A stretch of 64,000 bases of DNA from an uncultured Flavobacteriales bacterium (GTDB lineage: Bacteria > Bacteroidota > Bacteroidia > Flavobacteriales > BACL11), in the NCBI GenBank assembly GCA_905478765.1, contig CAJQJY010000006.1, forward strand, positions 101,479 to 165,478, in the 5' to 3' direction. A program made the translations under genes and the position numbers. Numbering within the stretch: position 1 is the first letter of the stretch; each line of letters opens with the position of its first letter. This document shows, piece after piece, positions 8,100 to 17,406 of this stretch. Below the pieces are notes generated by a model. That model was not told where the DNA came from. It was given only the letters and a program-made list of their open reading frames with translations, and did no database searches.

Positions 8100-9311
8100 T
8101 TAGAATGATAAAATAGTTTTTTTAATAATAGTAATACACTCCATTAATTGTTCTTCTGTAATTAATAGAGGAGGAGCAAAACGAATAATATCTCCATGAG
8201 TTGGTTTTGCCAACAAACCATTGTCTCTTAGCTTTAAACATACATCCCATGCCTCCTTGCCGTTTTTAGGTTTTATAATAATTGCATTAAGCAATCCCTT
8301 TCCTCTAACAAGAGTAATCATATCGTTATCGAAATCTCTTAGTTCTTTTCTAAATATCTTTCCTAGTCTATATGCATTTTCAGCAAGATTTTCATCAATA
8401 ACTACTTCAAGCGCAGCTTGAGCTACTTTACAAGCAATTGGATTGCCTCCAAAAGTAGAACCATGCTCTCCAGGCTTAATACAGAGCATAATTTCATCAT
8501 CAGCTAATACGGCAGAAACAGGAAAAACTCCACCAGAAATAGCTTTACCAAGAATTAATATATCCGGACGTGCGTCTTCATAATCACAGGCAAGCATCTT
8601 ACCAGTACGTGCAATACCAGTTTGGACTTCATCAGCAATAAATAAAACATTATATTTATCACACAATTTTCTTACACCTTCCAAATAACCCTGATCTGGA
8701 ACAACAACACCAGCTTCTCCTTGAATTGGCTCAACCATAAAAGCACAAACATTAAAGTCTTGAAGCTCTTTTTCTAGCGCTTCAAGATTATTATATGGAA
8801 TCAAATCATATCCGGGCATAAAAGGACCAAAACCTTCATAAGAAGAAGGATCATCAGAACTAGAAATTGCAGCAAGTGTTCTACCCCAAAAATTTCCATT
8901 GGCAAAAACAATTCTAGCTTTATTCTTTGAAATACCTTTTTTCATATAACCCCATTTTCGTGCTAATTTATTAGCAGTCTCTCCTCCTTCAACACCTGTA
9001 TTCATAGGTAATACCTTGTCATAACCGAAAAGTTTTGTTATAAATTGTTCATATTGGCCTAATACGTTATTATAGAAAGCTCTAGAAGTGAGCGTTAAAG
9101 TATCAGCTTGTTTTTTAAGTACATCTACAATTTTAGGATGACAATGCCCCTGATTTACTGCTGAATAAGATGACAGAAAATCATAATATTTTTTCCCCTC
9201 AACATCCCATACAAAAACTCCTTCTCCTTTTGCCAAAACTACAGGTAAAGGGTGATAATTATGCGCCCCATATTTATCTTCTAATTCTATATATTTTTTT
9301 GACTTAAACAT
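8100..9311 (-). CDS. rocD: Ornithine--oxo-acid transaminase
   Basis: Class III aminotransferase: [22 protein letters not shown]-Lys region [26 protein letters not shown]. Confidence 0.92.
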   Translation of the reverse strand: MFKSKKYIELEDKYGAHNYHPLPVVLAKGEGVFVWDVEGKKYYDFLSSYSAVNQGHCHPKIVDVLKKQADTLTLTSRAFYNNVLGQYEQFITKLFGYDKVLPMNTGVEGGETANKLARKWGYMKKGISKNKARIVFANGNFWGRTLAAISSSDDPSSYEGFGPFMPGYDLIPYNNLEALEKELQDFNVCAFMVEPIQGEAGVVVPDQGYLEGVRKLCDKYNVLFIADEVQTGIARTGKMLACDYEDARPDILILGKAISGGVFPVSAVLADDEIMLCIKPGEHGSTFGGNPIACKVAQAALEVVIDENLAENAYRLGKIFRKELRDFDNDMITLVRGKGLLNAIIIKPKNGKEAWDVCLKLRDNGLLAKPTHGDIIRFAPPLLITEEQLMECITIIKKTILSF

Positions 9312-9336
9312 TTTTACTACATTTATAATTAAAGTG

Positions 9337-9344
9337 CAAATATA
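9337..9344 (-). promoter_or_regulatory. -7 promoter element TATATTTG for rocD
   Basis: CAAATATA on +; exact TAnnTTTG match upstream of the ATG at 9311. Confidence 0.5.
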
Positions 9345-9432
9345 TGCATAGAAATTAAATACAGCTATGAAATAAAAAAGTAGGTTGAAAAATAACTAGC
9401 CCATCAAAAAAACCTCACTTTTATAAACTAAG

Positions 9433-9527
9433 TGAAACGAAAATTATTTTTAAAAAGAAGATGGTACCAATAAGAAACTATTGCCTAAAGCCCCACTTAA
9501 CAATAAAATTAATGAAACGAAAATTAT
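9433..9527. repeat. Two direct copies of TGAAACGAAAATTAT, 80 bp apart
   Basis: Exact 15-mers at 9433-9447 and 9513-9527 in the rocD/rlmD divergent intergenic region. Confidence 0.7.
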
Positions 9528-9879
9528 AAATCATAATAACTACTGCAAAAGAAAAAGTTATTATACTAACAAAAAACTAAATACGAAACTTCTTTGTTAG
9601 CCACTACGGTTACTATTTTTAGATAATTGTGACAAAATATAAATACAACACCCAAAAACATAATTATTTTAAAAATAATACAGCAATGATACAATCCTAA
9701 AAGTGCAAAATCAATCAATTTAAATATGGATGCTGAAAATTTAAACTAAAATTAACATAAAAAAACTAAAATCAAAAACTTTTATTTTTTATCCCTTTTT
9801 CATTAAGTTAGCGATTTTTCAAAAATTTCATAGAAAATTGATGTTTGAATAATTTTGATGTTTTTTTGCTAATATAATT

Positions 9880-9887
9880 TATTTTTG
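9880..9887 (+). promoter_or_regulatory. -7 promoter element TATTTTTG for rlmD
   Basis: Exact TAnnTTTG match ending 4 nt before the ATG at 9892. Confidence 0.45.
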
Positions 9888-9891
9888 CAAA

Positions 9892-11301
9892 ATGGGAAAA
9901 AATAGAAGACAGCCAATTTTAATAGAAAATATTGAAATTATTGATACAGCAAGTAAAGGAAAATCAGTAGCCAAACATGATGGAAGAACTATATTTGTAC
10001 AAGGTGGAGTACCTGGAGATATTTGCGATATTACTGTTTTTAAAAGGAGAAAGAAATATTGGGAAGCTAGAATTGAAAAAATACATTCTTATTCTGAAAA
10101 AAGAACAGAACCAAAATGTGAACATTTCGGAACTTGTGGTGGTTGCAAATGGCAAAACATGAAATACGAATCTCAACTTAATTTTAAACAAAATGAAGTA
10201 CTTAACAACCTAAAAAGAATTGGAGGCATTGATCTGCCGAATCATCAAGAAATAATTGGTAGCAAAAATGAGTATTTTTACAGAAATAAAATGGAATACA
10301 CCTTCTCTAATAAAAGGTGGCTTACCATTGAAGAAATACAATCACAAGAAGATATAAAAGACAAAGATGCTTGTGGGTTTCATGTACCTGGAATGTTCGA
10401 TAAAGTAATAAATCTGAATAATTGCTATTTACAACAAGAACCCTCCAACGCAATCAGATTATCAGTAAAAAAGTTTGCTGATAAAAATAATCTTACTTAT
10501 TTTGATATTCGGCATCATAAAGGGCTGTTAAGAAACCTGATGATTCGTACTTCATCCACAAACGATATAATGGTTTTAGTTCAGTTCTATGAAAACGATA
10601 ACAAGAACATCAATTTAATTATGGAATACATTAAAACTACTTTCCCTGAAATTACATCTTTAATGTATATCATCAACCAGAAAGCTAACAACAGCATGTA
10701 CGACCAAGAGGTGACTTGCTATAATGGACAAGATCATATCATTGAAGAGATGGATGGACTCTACTTTAAAATTGGAGCGAAATCCTTTTTCCAAACCAAT
10801 AGCGAGCAAGCAAAGGTATTGTATCGCAAAACAAAAGAACTTGCAAATATTACATCTGATGATTTAGTTTACGACCTTTATACAGGCACAGGGACTATAG
10901 CACAATATGTTGCTAATTCAGCTAAAAAAGTTGTTGGAATTGACTCTGTAGACGAAGGAATAAAAGCAGCTTATTTAAATGCAGAACGCAACAATATTCA
11001 CAACTGCACTTTCTATACTGGAGACATGAAAGAGATTTTTACAGATGAATTCATTTCAAAAAATGGAACTCCTGATGTAATCATTACAGACCCACCAAGA
11101 GATGGAATGCACAAAAAAGTAGTAGAGCAAATCCTTAAAATTAGTGCAAAACGAATTGTATATGTAAGTTGTAATTCAGCAACACAAGCAAGAGATTTAG
11201 CTTTGATGAATGAGAAATATAAAGTTTCACATATTCAGCCAGTAGATATGTTTCCGCAAACACACCATGTAGAAAATATTGTTGTTTTGGAATTAAAATA
11301 G
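9892..11301 (+). CDS. rlmD: 23S rRNA (uracil-5-)-methyltransferase, RlmD/RumA family
   Basis: TRAM-like N terminus, Fe-S motif CEHFGTCGGCKWQ, DLYTGTGTIAQYV, DPPRDGMHKKVV, YVSCNSATQARDL. Confidence 0.92.
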   Translation: MGKNRRQPILIENIEIIDTASKGKSVAKHDGRTIFVQGGVPGDICDITVFKRRKKYWEARIEKIHSYSEKRTEPKCEHFGTCGGCKWQNMKYESQLNFKQNEVLNNLKRIGGIDLPNHQEIIGSKNEYFYRNKMEYTFSNKRWLTIEEIQSQEDIKDKDACGFHVPGMFDKVINLNNCYLQQEPSNAIRLSVKKFADKNNLTYFDIRHHKGLLRNLMIRTSSTNDIMVLVQFYENDNKNINLIMEYIKTTFPEITSLMYIINQKANNSMYDQEVTCYNGQDHIIEEMDGLYFKIGAKSFFQTNSEQAKVLYRKTKELANITSDDLVYDLYTGTGTIAQYVANSAKKVVGIDSVDEGIKAAYLNAERNNIHNCTFYTGDMKEIFTDEFISKNGTPDVIITDPPRDGMHKKVVEQILKISAKRIVYVSCNSATQARDLALMNEKYKVSHIQPVDMFPQTHHVENIVVLELK

Positions 11302-11498
11302 TAATTTTAACAAAAAAACAGTATCTTTAATCATCTCATACCAAAACATCAATCCTGCAATAAGGAAAATAGAATATGATTTTTGTTTACAAGATTGTTC
11401 GTGTTTTAGTAGTGGAAATAATTATCGCAACATGTGGGAATTTACAACTATCATATTAAAAAGATATAAATAATTGGGAATAACAAAAATTTATTAAA

Positions 11499-11687
11499 AT
11501 GAAATCAAATAACATAATTACTGCTACTGCCATTGTTCTTTTCCTCGCTGGAATTTCACAGCTTATAAGAATTTTTTATGGATGGGAAATTACAATATCA
11601 GAATGGGAAATGCCAATTTGGGTAAGCATTATAGCAGGGGCTATTCTTGTATTCTTATCTTACAACCTACTTAAACTCAAAAAATAA
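11499..11687 (+). CDS. Small hypothetical membrane protein (62 aa)
   Basis: ORF with two hydrophobic segments; stop overlaps the next small ORF. Confidence 0.5.
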   Translation: MKSNNIITATAIVLFLAGISQLIRIFYGWEITISEWEMPIWVSIIAGAILVFLSYNLLKLKK

Positions 11688-11806
11688 TGAATGATTTTTG
11701 GGAAAAATTAAAAGACCTGTATGACGCAAATCCTATATTATTTGGCTTTTTACTTTTCCTAGATTTATCCATATTATACTTAATAATTCAATACTTCTTT
11801 AACTAA
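11687..11806 (+). CDS. Candidate 39-aa membrane microprotein (MNDFWEKLKDLYDANPILFGFLLFLDLSILYLIIQYFFN)
   Basis: Not in the ORF track; TAATG overlaps with both the preceding stop and the following start. Confidence 0.5.
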   Translation: MNDFWEKLKDLYDANPILFGFLLFLDLSILYLIIQYFFN

Positions 11807-12426
11807 TGTTCTTAAGAATTCATCCTGATAATCCAGACCCAAGGCAAATAAAAAAAGTTGTAGAGTGCCTTAAAGATGGAGGTGTAATTATTTACCCAAC
11901 TGATACTGTTTATGGATTTGGTTGTGATGTAAATAATAAAAAAGCAATGGAAAAACTATGCCTATTAAAAGGTATCGATATTAAAAAACATAACCTTGCA
12001 TTTGTCTGTTATGATTTAAGCCATATTGCTGATTTTACTAAACACTTGGGAACATCAATTTATAAATTGATGAAAAAAACTTTACCAGGGCCTTACACTT
12101 ATATTTTGAATGCAAATAGCAGCATTCCAAAGCTATTTAAAAACAAGAAAAAAGAAATTGGAATAAGAATCCCAGATAATAATATTCCCAGAGAAATAGT
12201 AAAAGAGCTAGGAAATCCAATAGTTACAACATCAGTAAAAGATGATGATATAGAAATTGAAAACAGCACAGATCCTGAGTTAATTTATGAATATTTTGGA
12301 AACAGAGTAGATATGGTTATTTCAGGAGGTTTTGGAGATAGCACACATTCAACTATTATTGATTGCACTGAAAATTACCCTAAAGTTATCCGTAATGGAA
12401 AAGGGGATACTAACTTAATTTACTGA
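11806..12426 (+). CDS. L-threonylcarbamoyladenylate synthase / Sua5-YciO-YrdC family
   Basis: GGVIIYPTDTVYGFGCDVNNKKAMEKLCLLKGI; KTLPGPYTYILNA; IGIRIPDNNIPREI. Confidence 0.88.
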   Translation: MFLRIHPDNPDPRQIKKVVECLKDGGVIIYPTDTVYGFGCDVNNKKAMEKLCLLKGIDIKKHNLAFVCYDLSHIADFTKHLGTSIYKLMKKTLPGPYTYILNANSSIPKLFKNKKKEIGIRIPDNNIPREIVKELGNPIVTTSVKDDDIEIENSTDPELIYEYFGNRVDMVISGGFGDSTHSTIIDCTENYPKVIRNGKGDTNLIY

Positions 12427-12985
12427 TAATTTTAATAACTTGAGGTAATATTAATTCAACTCCATCATTTACAATTATGTAATCAGATAATTTTTCTTTT
12501 TCTGATTGTTTCATCTGGCTCTCAATTCTACTTTTAACTTGATTAACTGAATCATTATCTCTTTGTTCCACTCTTTGAATCCTAATATTTTCAGGAGCAG
12601 TTACACAGATTATTTTATCAAGTCCTATATGTGAATTGCTTTCAAACAAAATGGCTGCTTCTTTAAACACTAATTCAGACTCTTGCTTTTCACACCAATC
12701 TAAAAAACTTTGCTTTACAAATGGATGAACTAATGCATTTAAACCCTTAAGTTTTTTAATATCAGAAAAAATAATACTTGCTAAAATTTCTTTTTGTAAT
12801 TTCCCATCACTATAAATATCATTACCAAATATTAATTTGATATTATTAATTAATTTTAAATCTGAAGACATGCATTTTTTCGCTTCAACATCTGCATTAA
12901 AAACAGGAATTCCCATTTGAGAAAACAACTTAGCAACAAAGGTTTTACCTACTCCAATTCCTCCAGTTAATCCTATTTTTTTCAT
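12410..12985 (-). CDS. coaE: Dephospho-CoA kinase
   Basis: MKKIGLTGGIGVGKTFVAKLF P-loop; VFNADVEAKK. Start set to the ATG at 12985, which overlaps the bshA TGA (ATGA); the track start is 13000. Confidence 0.9.
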   Translation of the reverse strand: MKKIGLTGGIGVGKTFVAKLFSQMGIPVFNADVEAKKCMSSDLKLINNIKLIFGNDIYSDGKLQKEILASIIFSDIKKLKGLNALVHPFVKQSFLDWCEKQESELVFKEAAILFESNSHIGLDKIICVTAPENIRIQRVEQRDNDSVNQVKSRIESQMKQSEKEKLSDYIIVNDGVELILPQVIKIISKLS

Positions 12986-14127
12986 GATTTCATTTTGCAA
13001 GAAAGTTCCTGATAAACAGCTTCATATTGTGGTAAAATATTTGGCAAATCAAAAGTATACGCATGTGCTAAAGCATTTTTTTTGAATAGCTTTAGCTTTT
13101 CATTATTTATCAGTATCCTTAAAGTGTCATTTGCCATTTTTTTCACATCCCCTACTTCTGATAAATAACCTGTTTTACCATCAATATTTACTTCTGGTAG
13201 ACCACCAGTATTAGTCGATATTACCGCCACTTTACTTGCCATAGCTTCCAAAGCAACCAAACCAAAACTTTCTCTTTCTGAAGGTAAAATAAAAATATCA
13301 GTAATGGAAAGCATCTTTTCAATTACCTTTAACTTTCCTAGGAATTTCACTTTATCACAAATACCTAATTTTCGGCACAATTGCTCTGCCTTTAAGCGCT
13401 CAGGCCCATCCCCAATCATTAATAATTTTGCTGAAACTTCTTTTTGAACTTTATGAAAAATCTTGATAACATCTTCCACTCTTTTTACTTTTCTAAAATT
13501 TGAAATATGTGTTAAGATAAACTCATTCTTTTTTGCAAATCGATTTCGCAATTTCATATCATCTTCCTGCTGATATAAACTCATGTCAATAAAATTAGGT
13601 ATAGCCTTTATCTCATTTTTAATATTAAAATGTTCTAAAGTTTCACTTTTTAAATCCTCAGAAACAGCTGTTACAGTATCTGACATATTTATTGCATATT
13701 CAATAACTGGTTTAAATGATTTATCCTTACCCAAAAGTGTGATATCTGTACCGTGCAAAGTAGTTACAATAGGAATATCAATACCATGAGTTGCTAAAAT
13801 TTGCTTAGCATTAACCGCTGCACTAGCATGTGGAATTGCATAATGAACATGCAAGATATTTAACTTTTCATGCAAAGCTACATCTACTAATTTTGAAGTC
13901 AAATTAAGCTCATAAGGTGCGTATTCAAAAAGTGGATAATCAGGGACACTTACTTCATGATAATAAATTTTTTCTGAAAAAATATCAAGTCTAAATGGTT
14001 GATCATAAGAAATAAAATGTACCTCATGACCTTTTTCAGCGAGTGCAATCCCAAGTTCGGTAGCCACTACTCCACTACCACCATAAGTTGGGTAACAAAC
14101 AATGCCTATTTTAAGTTTCTTAATCAT
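12982..14127 (-). CDS. bshA: N-acetyl-alpha-D-glucosaminyl L-malate synthase BshA (bacillithiol biosynthesis)
   Basis: KLKIGIVCYPTYGGSGVVATELGIALAEKGHEVHFIS; GT4 motifs PSERESFGLVALEAMA and STNTGGLPEV. Confidence 0.9.
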   Translation of the reverse strand: MIKKLKIGIVCYPTYGGSGVVATELGIALAEKGHEVHFISYDQPFRLDIFSEKIYYHEVSVPDYPLFEYAPYELNLTSKLVDVALHEKLNILHVHYAIPHASAAVNAKQILATHGIDIPIVTTLHGTDITLLGKDKSFKPVIEYAINMSDTVTAVSEDLKSETLEHFNIKNEIKAIPNFIDMSLYQQEDDMKLRNRFAKKNEFILTHISNFRKVKRVEDVIKIFHKVQKEVSAKLLMIGDGPERLKAEQLCRKLGICDKVKFLGKLKVIEKMLSITDIFILPSERESFGLVALEAMASKVAVISTNTGGLPEVNIDGKTGYLSEVGDVKKMANDTLRILINNEKLKLFKKNALAHAYTFDLPNILPQYEAVYQELSCKMKS

Positions 14128-17059
14128 TTAAACTATCATAAATTATTTGCATAATATTAGTTCTTACATCCATATTTAATAACTTCTTATTGTTTGCATC
14201 AGGATGAATTCTATTTGATAAAAATACATAAACTAAATCAGTTGATGGATCAGCCCAAGCCAAAGTTCCAGTAAAACCACTATGACCAAAACTTGATAAT
14301 GAAACGTATTGGCAAGTTGTACCACCTTCTTCTCCCTCCAGAACTGGTTTATCAAATCCAGCTCCTCTCCTATTATCATTATTAGGAAATTGACATTTTG
14401 TAAATTCCTTTACCACTTCTTTTGATAAATATTGTTCACCTGCGTACACTCCATTTTGCAAATACATTTGCATCAATTTTGCTAAATCATTAGCATTAGA
14501 AAAAAGTCCAGCATGACCACTAACACCACCCTGCATAGCCGATCCCATATCATGTACATACCCTTTTAAAAGCTGACTTCTGAATTCATAATCAAATTCA
14601 GTTGGAACAATTCTATTTGGATTAATTCTACCCAAAGGTAAATATCCTAAACTTTCCATTCCAAGCCCTTTATAAAATTGTTCCGCAACAATATTATTAA
14701 GTTTCTTTTTATATTTCGACTCAATCAACTTCTTAAAAAAGTAGTATCCTAAATCAGAATAGCGATAATTTTTATCTTCTAATAATTCTGATTCTTTTAT
14801 TTGCTGAAAAATTGAATCAGAAAATTGAGCGTGAAGATAAATTCCCTCAGCAACTTCAATAGGATATTCTTCTGATTCAAATTTACTATACAAAGTATCT
14901 CTTAAACTCATAATACCAGAAATACTGTCCTTTTGTAAAGTTCGTTTGTAAAACGGAATCCAAGGGTATAGTCTGGACTGATGAGATAAAATCTCACGTA
15001 TAATTAAATCCTTTTTATCAGAACTATCAAGAGGCATATAAACTCCTATTTTTTCATCTAAATCAATACTACCATTATCAACCATGCGCATTAAAACAGG
15101 TAAAGTTGCTCCAATTTTTGTAATTGATGCTAAATCATAAATATCAGAATTACTTACGGCTATTTTTTCATCATAAGTATGATAACCGTAAGATTTATTA
15201 AAAAAAATATCACCATCTTTTGCGATTAAAATCTGACAACCAGGTGTAGCTTTATTAGCAATTGCATTTTCAGCAATACTATCAATTTTATAAAGCAAAT
15301 CTGATCTAAAATTTATTTCTTCAGGAGACACATATCTCATTCTAATAGGTTCAGTTTTAAACCCTGTATTTATTTCATAATGATTAGATGTAACTGGTAT
15401 TTTACCGCTAATTCCAATACCACCAAAAATAGCTTGAGCACTCTGTTCTTGTGCTACTTTACTATTCTGATAGCTAAGTAAAAGCACATCAAAATTATTA
15501 ATAAACATAAAAGAATTCAAACTATAAGGATTTGCAAAAACAGAAACCACAATTTTAGATTGCAATGCAATAGACTGCAATAAAATATCTGCTTTTCTAT
15601 CAATTCTATAGTCTTTCCAAGCATTAGCATTAGACTTATGCACACTGGCAATTACTAAATTAAATTTTGAAAGTTTATTCAATAAAACTGCTTGCTGACT
15701 AGCAGTCGCTTTCTCAGAAATTGTAAAATGAGTAGTTGGAGCATAATTAGACAGCATAGACTGAAAGTCAGCACCACTTTCACCAATAGAAACAGAAGCA
15801 ATTCGCAATGTGTCTAGTCTTTTTAAAGGCAACAAATCATCATAATTCTGCAACAAAGTTAATGATGATTTTACCAATTTTTTATCTAATAGTTCAGTTT
15901 CACTTGTTATAATTTCATCAGTAATTTTTTCCAAATTTACAGAAGAATAATTATCTAGTCCCATCCATTGTTTTGCTTTTAAAATCTTTAAACATCTTGC
16001 ATCAATCTCTTTTTGAGTAATTTGATTTTTAGCAATTGCTTTTTTAATTTCTTCAATTGCTTTTGGAACATTCAAGGGATAAAGTAAAACATCATTACCA
16101 GCAAGTAAAGCTTTTACGTCAACTATTCCTGGTTCATAAAAATCACTTACCCCTTTCATATTTAATCCATCAGTAATTGCCAAGCCAGTAAATCCCATTT
16201 CTTTTTTTAGCAATCCATCCACTACTTTAGGAGAAAGAGATACAGCCAAATTCTTAGTATTATCTAGTACTGGTATATGCAAATGAGCAACCATAATTGA
16301 ACCAATTCCATTATTAATTAACTTTTTAAAAGGAACTAATTCAACTTCATCTAAACGATACTTCAGGTGATTTACTGTAGGTAATGTTTTGTGAGAATCA
16401 GCATCTGTATCACCATGTCCAGGAAAATGTTTTGCACAGGCTAAAATCTTATTATCTTGCATTCCCTTCATGTAAGCTACACCCATCCGTCCAACTTTCT
16501 CAGGATTTTCACCAAAGGAACGGTTATTAATAATTGGGTTTTCAGGGTTTGAATTAACATCAACAACAGGAGCAAAATTAATGTGAGTTCCAATAAGTTT
16601 GCATTGACGAGCTACTTCTTCTCCCATTTGGTAAATTAAGTTAGTATCTTCAATAGCACCCAAAGTCATTGGCCAAGGAAAACTCAACGCAGAATCCAAT
16701 CGCATAGCCACCCCCCATTCTGCATCCATAGCAATCATTAAAGGAGTTTTAGTTATTGACTGATAATAATTAGTCAACTTGGCTTGCCTTACAGGACCAC
16801 CTTGCAAAAACATCAAACCACCAACATTATAATGTTCAATCAAATCAGTAATTTGTTGTTTATGTGCGTCTCCTTGATTAGAGTAAGCAGTAACTACAAA
16901 CAACTGTGCAATCCTCTCTTCTTCAGATAAAGTTAGAAAAACGCTATCAGCCCAAGAAGTTGAATCAGTTAAGAAAACAGCATTACTTTGTGCATTTGTA
17001 TTGGAAATATTACTAATAAAAACTACAAAAAGCAATATTAAAATCTTAATTTTTATCAT
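14120..17059 (-). CDS. Glycoside hydrolase family 3 (NagZ-like) fused to a beta-lactamase-type serine hydrolase
   Basis: GH3 motif KHFPGHGDTDADSHKTLP; serine hydrolase SITK with downstream YSDLGYYFF and HSGFTG. Start set to the ATG at 17059, which begins a signal-like sequence; the track starts at a TTG (17092). Confidence 0.88.
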   Translation of the reverse strand: MIKIKILILLFVVFISNISNTNAQSNAVFLTDSTSWADSVFLTLSEEERIAQLFVVTAYSNQGDAHKQQITDLIEHYNVGGLMFLQGGPVRQAKLTNYYQSITKTPLMIAMDAEWGVAMRLDSALSFPWPMTLGAIEDTNLIYQMGEEVARQCKLIGTHINFAPVVDVNSNPENPIINNRSFGENPEKVGRMGVAYMKGMQDNKILACAKHFPGHGDTDADSHKTLPTVNHLKYRLDEVELVPFKKLINNGIGSIMVAHLHIPVLDNTKNLAVSLSPKVVDGLLKKEMGFTGLAITDGLNMKGVSDFYEPGIVDVKALLAGNDVLLYPLNVPKAIEEIKKAIAKNQITQKEIDARCLKILKAKQWMGLDNYSSVNLEKITDEIITSETELLDKKLVKSSLTLLQNYDDLLPLKRLDTLRIASVSIGESGADFQSMLSNYAPTTHFTISEKATASQQAVLLNKLSKFNLVIASVHKSNANAWKDYRIDRKADILLQSIALQSKIVVSVFANPYSLNSFMFINNFDVLLLSYQNSKVAQEQSAQAIFGGIGISGKIPVTSNHYEINTGFKTEPIRMRYVSPEEINFRSDLLYKIDSIAENAIANKATPGCQILIAKDGDIFFNKSYGYHTYDEKIAVSNSDIYDLASITKIGATLPVLMRMVDNGSIDLDEKIGVYMPLDSSDKKDLIIREILSHQSRLYPWIPFYKRTLQKDSISGIMSLRDTLYSKFESEEYPIEVAEGIYLHAQFSDSIFQQIKESELLEDKNYRYSDLGYYFFKKLIESKYKKKLNNIVAEQFYKGLGMESLGYLPLGRINPNRIVPTEFDYEFRSQLLKGYVHDMGSAMQGGVSGHAGLFSNANDLAKLMQMYLQNGVYAGEQYLSKEVVKEFTKCQFPNNDNRRGAGFDKPVLEGEEGGTTCQYVSLSSFGHSGFTGTLAWADPSTDLVYVFLSNRIHPDANNKKLLNMDVRTNIMQIIYDSLND

Positions 17060-17140
17060 AGTCGTAAAATTATAAATTGTAGGTAAAATCAAAAAGAATT
17101 AACAAAAGTAAAATCATTACTTATCAACTAAAATATTTAA

Positions 17141-17148
17141 TACTTTTG
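17141..17148 (+). promoter_or_regulatory. -7 promoter element TACTTTTG
   Basis: Exact TAnnTTTG ending 5 nt before the ATG at 17154. Confidence 0.45.
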
Positions 17149-17153
17149 TAAAT

Positions 17154-17393
17154 ATGCATGCACCAAAACTTCCATCATTTTTTAAAACAGAAAATAGTAA
17201 AAGATTTATGTTTAAACCAAGGTATTATGATGAAAGTAAGGAACGTATTGAACAACTAAAAAAAGCAGGGAAATCTCCTCTAAAATTCAAAAGACAAAAG
17301 ATGAAACATCCAGCGCAAAAAGGAAGAGCAAGAATAATTATATTTTTGATTATTATTTTATCTTTGTTTGCATACAAATTCATCATTAATTAA
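17154..17393 (+). CDS. Conserved hypothetical small protein (79 aa), basic with a C-terminal TM segment
   Basis: ORF directly upstream of mutL; C-terminal hydrophobic helix IIIFLIIILSLFAYKFII. Confidence 0.6.
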   Translation: MHAPKLPSFFKTENSKRFMFKPRYYDESKERIEQLKKAGKSPLKFKRQKMKHPAQKGRARIIIFLIIILSLFAYKFIIN

Positions 17394-17406
17394 GACAGAT
17401 TTTACA

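Noticed and set aside
9964-10191. ORFs 9964-10191 (-) and 9977-10162 (+)
   Set aside because: Alternate-frame ORFs inside rlmD with no independent support.
14120-17059. GH3 plus serine-hydrolase fusion considered as a novel architecture
   Set aside because: The order and fusion fit a NagZ-beta-lactamase-like architecture that I recall as common in Bacteroidota; not novel enough to report.
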